DNA of 64,000 nt. Source: Chloracidobacterium sp. (GTDB lineage: Bacteria > Acidobacteriota > Blastocatellia > Pyrinomonadales > Pyrinomonadaceae). Location of the stretch: assembly GCA_016712045.1 (NCBI GenBank), contig JADJRV010000016.1:1-64000 (forward strand). The letters run 5' to 3'. The position numbers and the translations under genes are program-made. Numbering within the stretch: the stretch's first letter is position 1; each line of letters begins with the position of its first letter. Shown here in pieces: positions 62,247 through 64,000 of this stretch. The notes below the pieces were generated by a model, which was not told the DNA's origin, ran no database searches, and saw only the letters and a list, made by a program, of their open reading frames with translations.

Positions 62247-63203
62247 ATGTTCACTGTTGAGACACATGCGACCTCGCACATCGGCCGCGTCCGTAAGGGC
62301 AACGAGGACAACTATCTCCTCCTAAACATCGGCGGAGCCAAGGTCTGGACGAGCGACCAAGAGGACGGCGAATTTGTCATCGAGACGCAAAATTTTGCGA
62401 TCGATGAAAGTGGCGTCGTGATGGCCGTGTCGGACGGTATGGGCGGAGCACTGGCGGGCGAGGTCGCCAGCACGATGGCGGTCGAAACGGTCAGCGAAAA
62501 GCTGCTTGATGAAGATGTCGATGACACGCTTGGTGACGGCGATTTTGACCATCAGTTGATCGGACGTCTACACGAGGCAACTGTTTTTGCCAACCAACTC
62601 ATACATCATCAGGGACGGACCGATCCGCAATTTCAAGGAATGGGTGCGACATTTACGGGCATGGGCGTAACGCCCGCCGCCGCTGACATCATTCAGGTCG
62701 GCGACAGCCGTGCGTATCTCGTCAGAAAGGGCAAGATCTATCAGGTCACCAAAGATCAGTCGCTAGTCCAACAACTGATCGATGCCCAGCAGATATCACC
62801 TGAGGAAGCTGAAACTCACACGCTAAAAAACGTTATCCTACAGGCTCTCGGTGCACAGAACGAGATATATCCGGTTTCGGTTAGGATTACGCCGTGTCGC
62901 GGCGATGTCTTTTTGCTTTGCAGCGATGGGTTATCGAATAAGCTCTCCGCCGGCGATATGCAGCGGATCCTCGTCGAAAATTACGACGCTCTGCAAAATG
63001 CTTGCGTTGAGCTGGTCAAACTTGCCAACGACAACGGCGGCGAAGATAACATCACCGTTGTAATAGCCAAATTTACCGGAGACGATCTTGCTGAGCCGAT
63101 CGACGATCAGGTGCAGATGGAGCTGATCGACCTCGGCGGCATTCACGACACCGCAGATCAGGGCATCGAAGATGAGGACGAAGATACTGCGGAGATCGTC
63201 TAA
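62247..63203 (+). CDS. PP2C-family Ser/Thr protein phosphatase
   Basis: A 318-residue metal-dependent phosphatase. The opening SHIGRVRKGNEDNYLL, VVMAVSDGMGGALAGEVAS, IIQVGDSRAYLVRKGKI, FLLCSDGLSNKLSAGDM and NGGEDNITVVIAKF supply the Asp residues of the two-metal site. A 35-residue insertion follows the first strand (GGAKVWTSDQEDGEFVIETQ), and the C-terminal 40 residues are highly acidic (DQGIEDEDEDTAEIV). It is likely to oppose Hanks-type kinases; none is in the window. The product is cytoplasmic. Confidence 0.92.
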   Translation: MFTVETHATSHIGRVRKGNEDNYLLLNIGGAKVWTSDQEDGEFVIETQNFAIDESGVVMAVSDGMGGALAGEVASTMAVETVSEKLLDEDVDDTLGDGDFDHQLIGRLHEATVFANQLIHHQGRTDPQFQGMGATFTGMGVTPAAADIIQVGDSRAYLVRKGKIYQVTKDQSLVQQLIDAQQISPEEAETHTLKNVILQALGAQNEIYPVSVRITPCRGDVFLLCSDGLSNKLSAGDMQRILVENYDALQNACVELVKLANDNGGEDNITVVIAKFTGDDLAEPIDDQVQMELIDLGGIHDTADQGIEDEDEDTAEIV

Positions 63204-63219
63204 TAATTTCAAAACGAAA

Positions 63220-63825
63220 ATGTTTTTTTCAGCAAAGCCCTTAAGATTTGTTCCGTTACTGATCTTAACGGGCTTTTTGTTTGCAAGTACAAGCTTGGCT
63301 CAATCTGAGTTCAAGCTCGACGGCATAATCATCGAGACCAACGCTAAGCACATTGATCCGGTTGCGTTCAAGGCAAAGATAACTTTGGCCTTTGAGCTGT
63401 TAAAAACAAAAGCCCCAAACGATTACGCGACGATGAAATCGTTTATCGGTAAGATCCGGGCCTATCAGGCAAGCGGAGCCAATTTTAACGAAGACATAAT
63501 GACGATCGATATCGCCAAAGCGACATTTGACGCGTCGCTCGAATGGCTGACGAGCGTGTTAGCCCATGAGACTACGCATATTAAGAAGTATAAAGATACG
63601 GGGAAAAAGTTTGGCGATGCTCATCTTCTGACAGATAAGAAAGCGGCGTTGCAGATAATGATCAACGAAGAGCTTGATTGCAACAAGGTTCAGCTCGCCG
63701 TATTAGAAAAGGTTGGTGGTGCAAAATACGAGATCGATTATCTGCGGGCTCAAAAGGGTGACCATTTTGATATCGACAAAGACGGCGATTACGACATGGA
63801 CGATTACAAAGGCAGAAAATGGTAG
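63220..63825 (+). CDS. Exported HEXXH protein with EF-hand-like C-terminal loop
   Basis: A 201-residue protein with a signal peptide (FVPLLILTGFLFASTSLAQ). A zinc-protease-like motif HETTH lies in SVLAHETTHIKKYKDTGK near residue 126, and a Glu-rich helix (IMINEELDCNKVQLA) about 40 residues later could offer the third ligand. The C-terminus carries DIDKDGDYDMDD, the spacing of a calcium-binding EF-hand/dockerin loop. I do not recognise a named family. The start at 63220 is chosen for the signal peptide. A strong hairpin lies inside the first 60 bases of the coding region. Confidence 0.7.
   Translation: MFFSAKPLRFVPLLILTGFLFASTSLAQSEFKLDGIIIETNAKHIDPVAFKAKITLAFELLKTKAPNDYATMKSFIGKIRAYQASGANFNEDIMTIDIAKATFDASLEWLTSVLAHETTHIKKYKDTGKKFGDAHLLTDKKAALQIMINEELDCNKVQLAVLEKVGGAKYEIDYLRAQKGDHFDIDKDGDYDMDDYKGRKW
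63234..63276 (+). promoter_or_regulatory. Terminator-like hairpin inside the signal-peptide coding region
   Basis: Arms AAAGCCCTTAAGAT (63234-63247) and ATCTTAA-C-GGGCTTT (63262-63276) pair over 14 bp with a single bulged C and a 14-base loop, and are followed by TTGTTT. The structure is like an intrinsic terminator but lies within codons 5-19 of the exported HEXXH gene. It may end part of the transcription from the PP2C gene and attenuate this gene, or simply be a coincidence of coding sequence. Confidence 0.5.
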
Positions 63826-63828
63826 GAA

Positions 63829-64000
63829 CTACTCCTGACGCCACTCTGGCAGCTCGTTAGTCACACGTTTCACATAGATCGACGATCCCTTTACCTCGAC
63901 AACCTCGACCTTTTCTCCTTCGACAAGTGTTTCGTCGCCATCGACCGGATAGGCCGTCCAGGTTGAACCAAACACCTTTACCGCGCCTTCGTTAAGTGCC
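63829..64000 (-). CDS. NfeD-like protein, C-terminal fragment
   Basis: Only the last 57 codons are in the window; the rest lies beyond base 64000. The visible piece reads GAVKVFGSTWTAYPVDGDET, then LVEGEKVEVVEVKGSSIYVK and a short polar tail. This is the pattern of the NfeD C-terminal OB-like domain (G-x-V-x-V-x-G-x-x-W-x-A ... V-x-G-x-x-L-x-V). NfeD proteins partner with SPFH/slipin membrane proteins. Its stop codon is convergent with the HEXXH gene, 3 bp away. Confidence 0.75.
   Translation of the reverse strand, partial: ALNEGAVKVFGSTWTAYPVDGDETLVEGEKVEVVEVKGSSIYVKRVTNELPEWRQE

Overview
This 64 kb chromosomal window has about 55 protein genes on both strands, packed tightly with many 1-4 bp start/stop overlaps. 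I saw no rRNA, tRNA, CRISPR array, integrase, transposase or phage gene. The protein families fit a Gram-negative (diderm) heterotroph: a GT9 heptosyltransferase, SulP transporter, MEP isoprenoid genes, a 13-subunit nuo cluster, GH92 mannosidase, SpoIVB-type S55 protease and many exported hypothetical proteins. The mix, including secreted M14 peptidases, SpoIID/SPOR proteins and DUF1579/DUF1272 genes, suggests Acidobacteriota, possibly class Blastocatellia. That placement is an inference and was not tested.

Layout. 1-7.6 kb: cell envelope and secreted proteins (GT9, exported protein, PlsC, M14 peptidase, SpoIID-like protein). 7.6-11.8 kb: DoxX, an exported relative of restriction endonuclease HinP1I with a coupled 30-residue membrane micro-ORF, OsmC and GH92. 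11.9-15.2 kb: miaA-hfq-tmk-holB-DUF2752. 15.3-19.2 kb: dxr-rseP-ispG on the minus strand. 19.2-23.4 kb: DinB-like, SulP, exported phosphatase, hisS. 23.4-24.5 kb: a block of G and C homopolymers that looks like bad sequence. 24.6-30.2 kb: gamma carbonic anhydrase, murJ, PBP4-type DacB, B12/radical SAM protein. 30.5-36.9 kb: SDR, SbcD-like nuclease, LON-domain protein, alpha/beta hydrolase, S55 protease, MESH1-like hydrolase. 37-39.3 kb: moaE, moaD, thiG, thiS around a small repeat protein. 40.4-57.5 kb: respiratory complex I genes (nuoA-H, J-N, no nuoI) with a lipase, ribosomal protein THX, DUF1579 and DUF1272 genes embedded. 57.5-64 kb: glutamine amidotransferase, carboxylate-amine ligase, PilZ, LysR, metB/metC-type enzyme, PP2C phosphatase, exported HEXXH protein and the end of an NfeD-like gene.

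Sequence quality. Twelve genes carry about fifteen single- or double-base frame breaks, mostly at short homopolymers, including nuoB, nuoF, nuoM and murJ. Together with the G/C block this points to uncorrected consensus errors rather than gene decay. These genes are annotated across the breaks.

The most interesting locus is 8107-9020: a protein that follows the HinP1I restriction endonuclease family nearly end to end but carries an N-terminal signal peptide, has Ser in place of one catalytic Gln, and has no methyltransferase nearby. Its stop codon overlaps the start of a 30-codon single-helix membrane peptide. It may be an exported sequence-specific nuclease that needs no methylase because it acts outside the cytoplasm.
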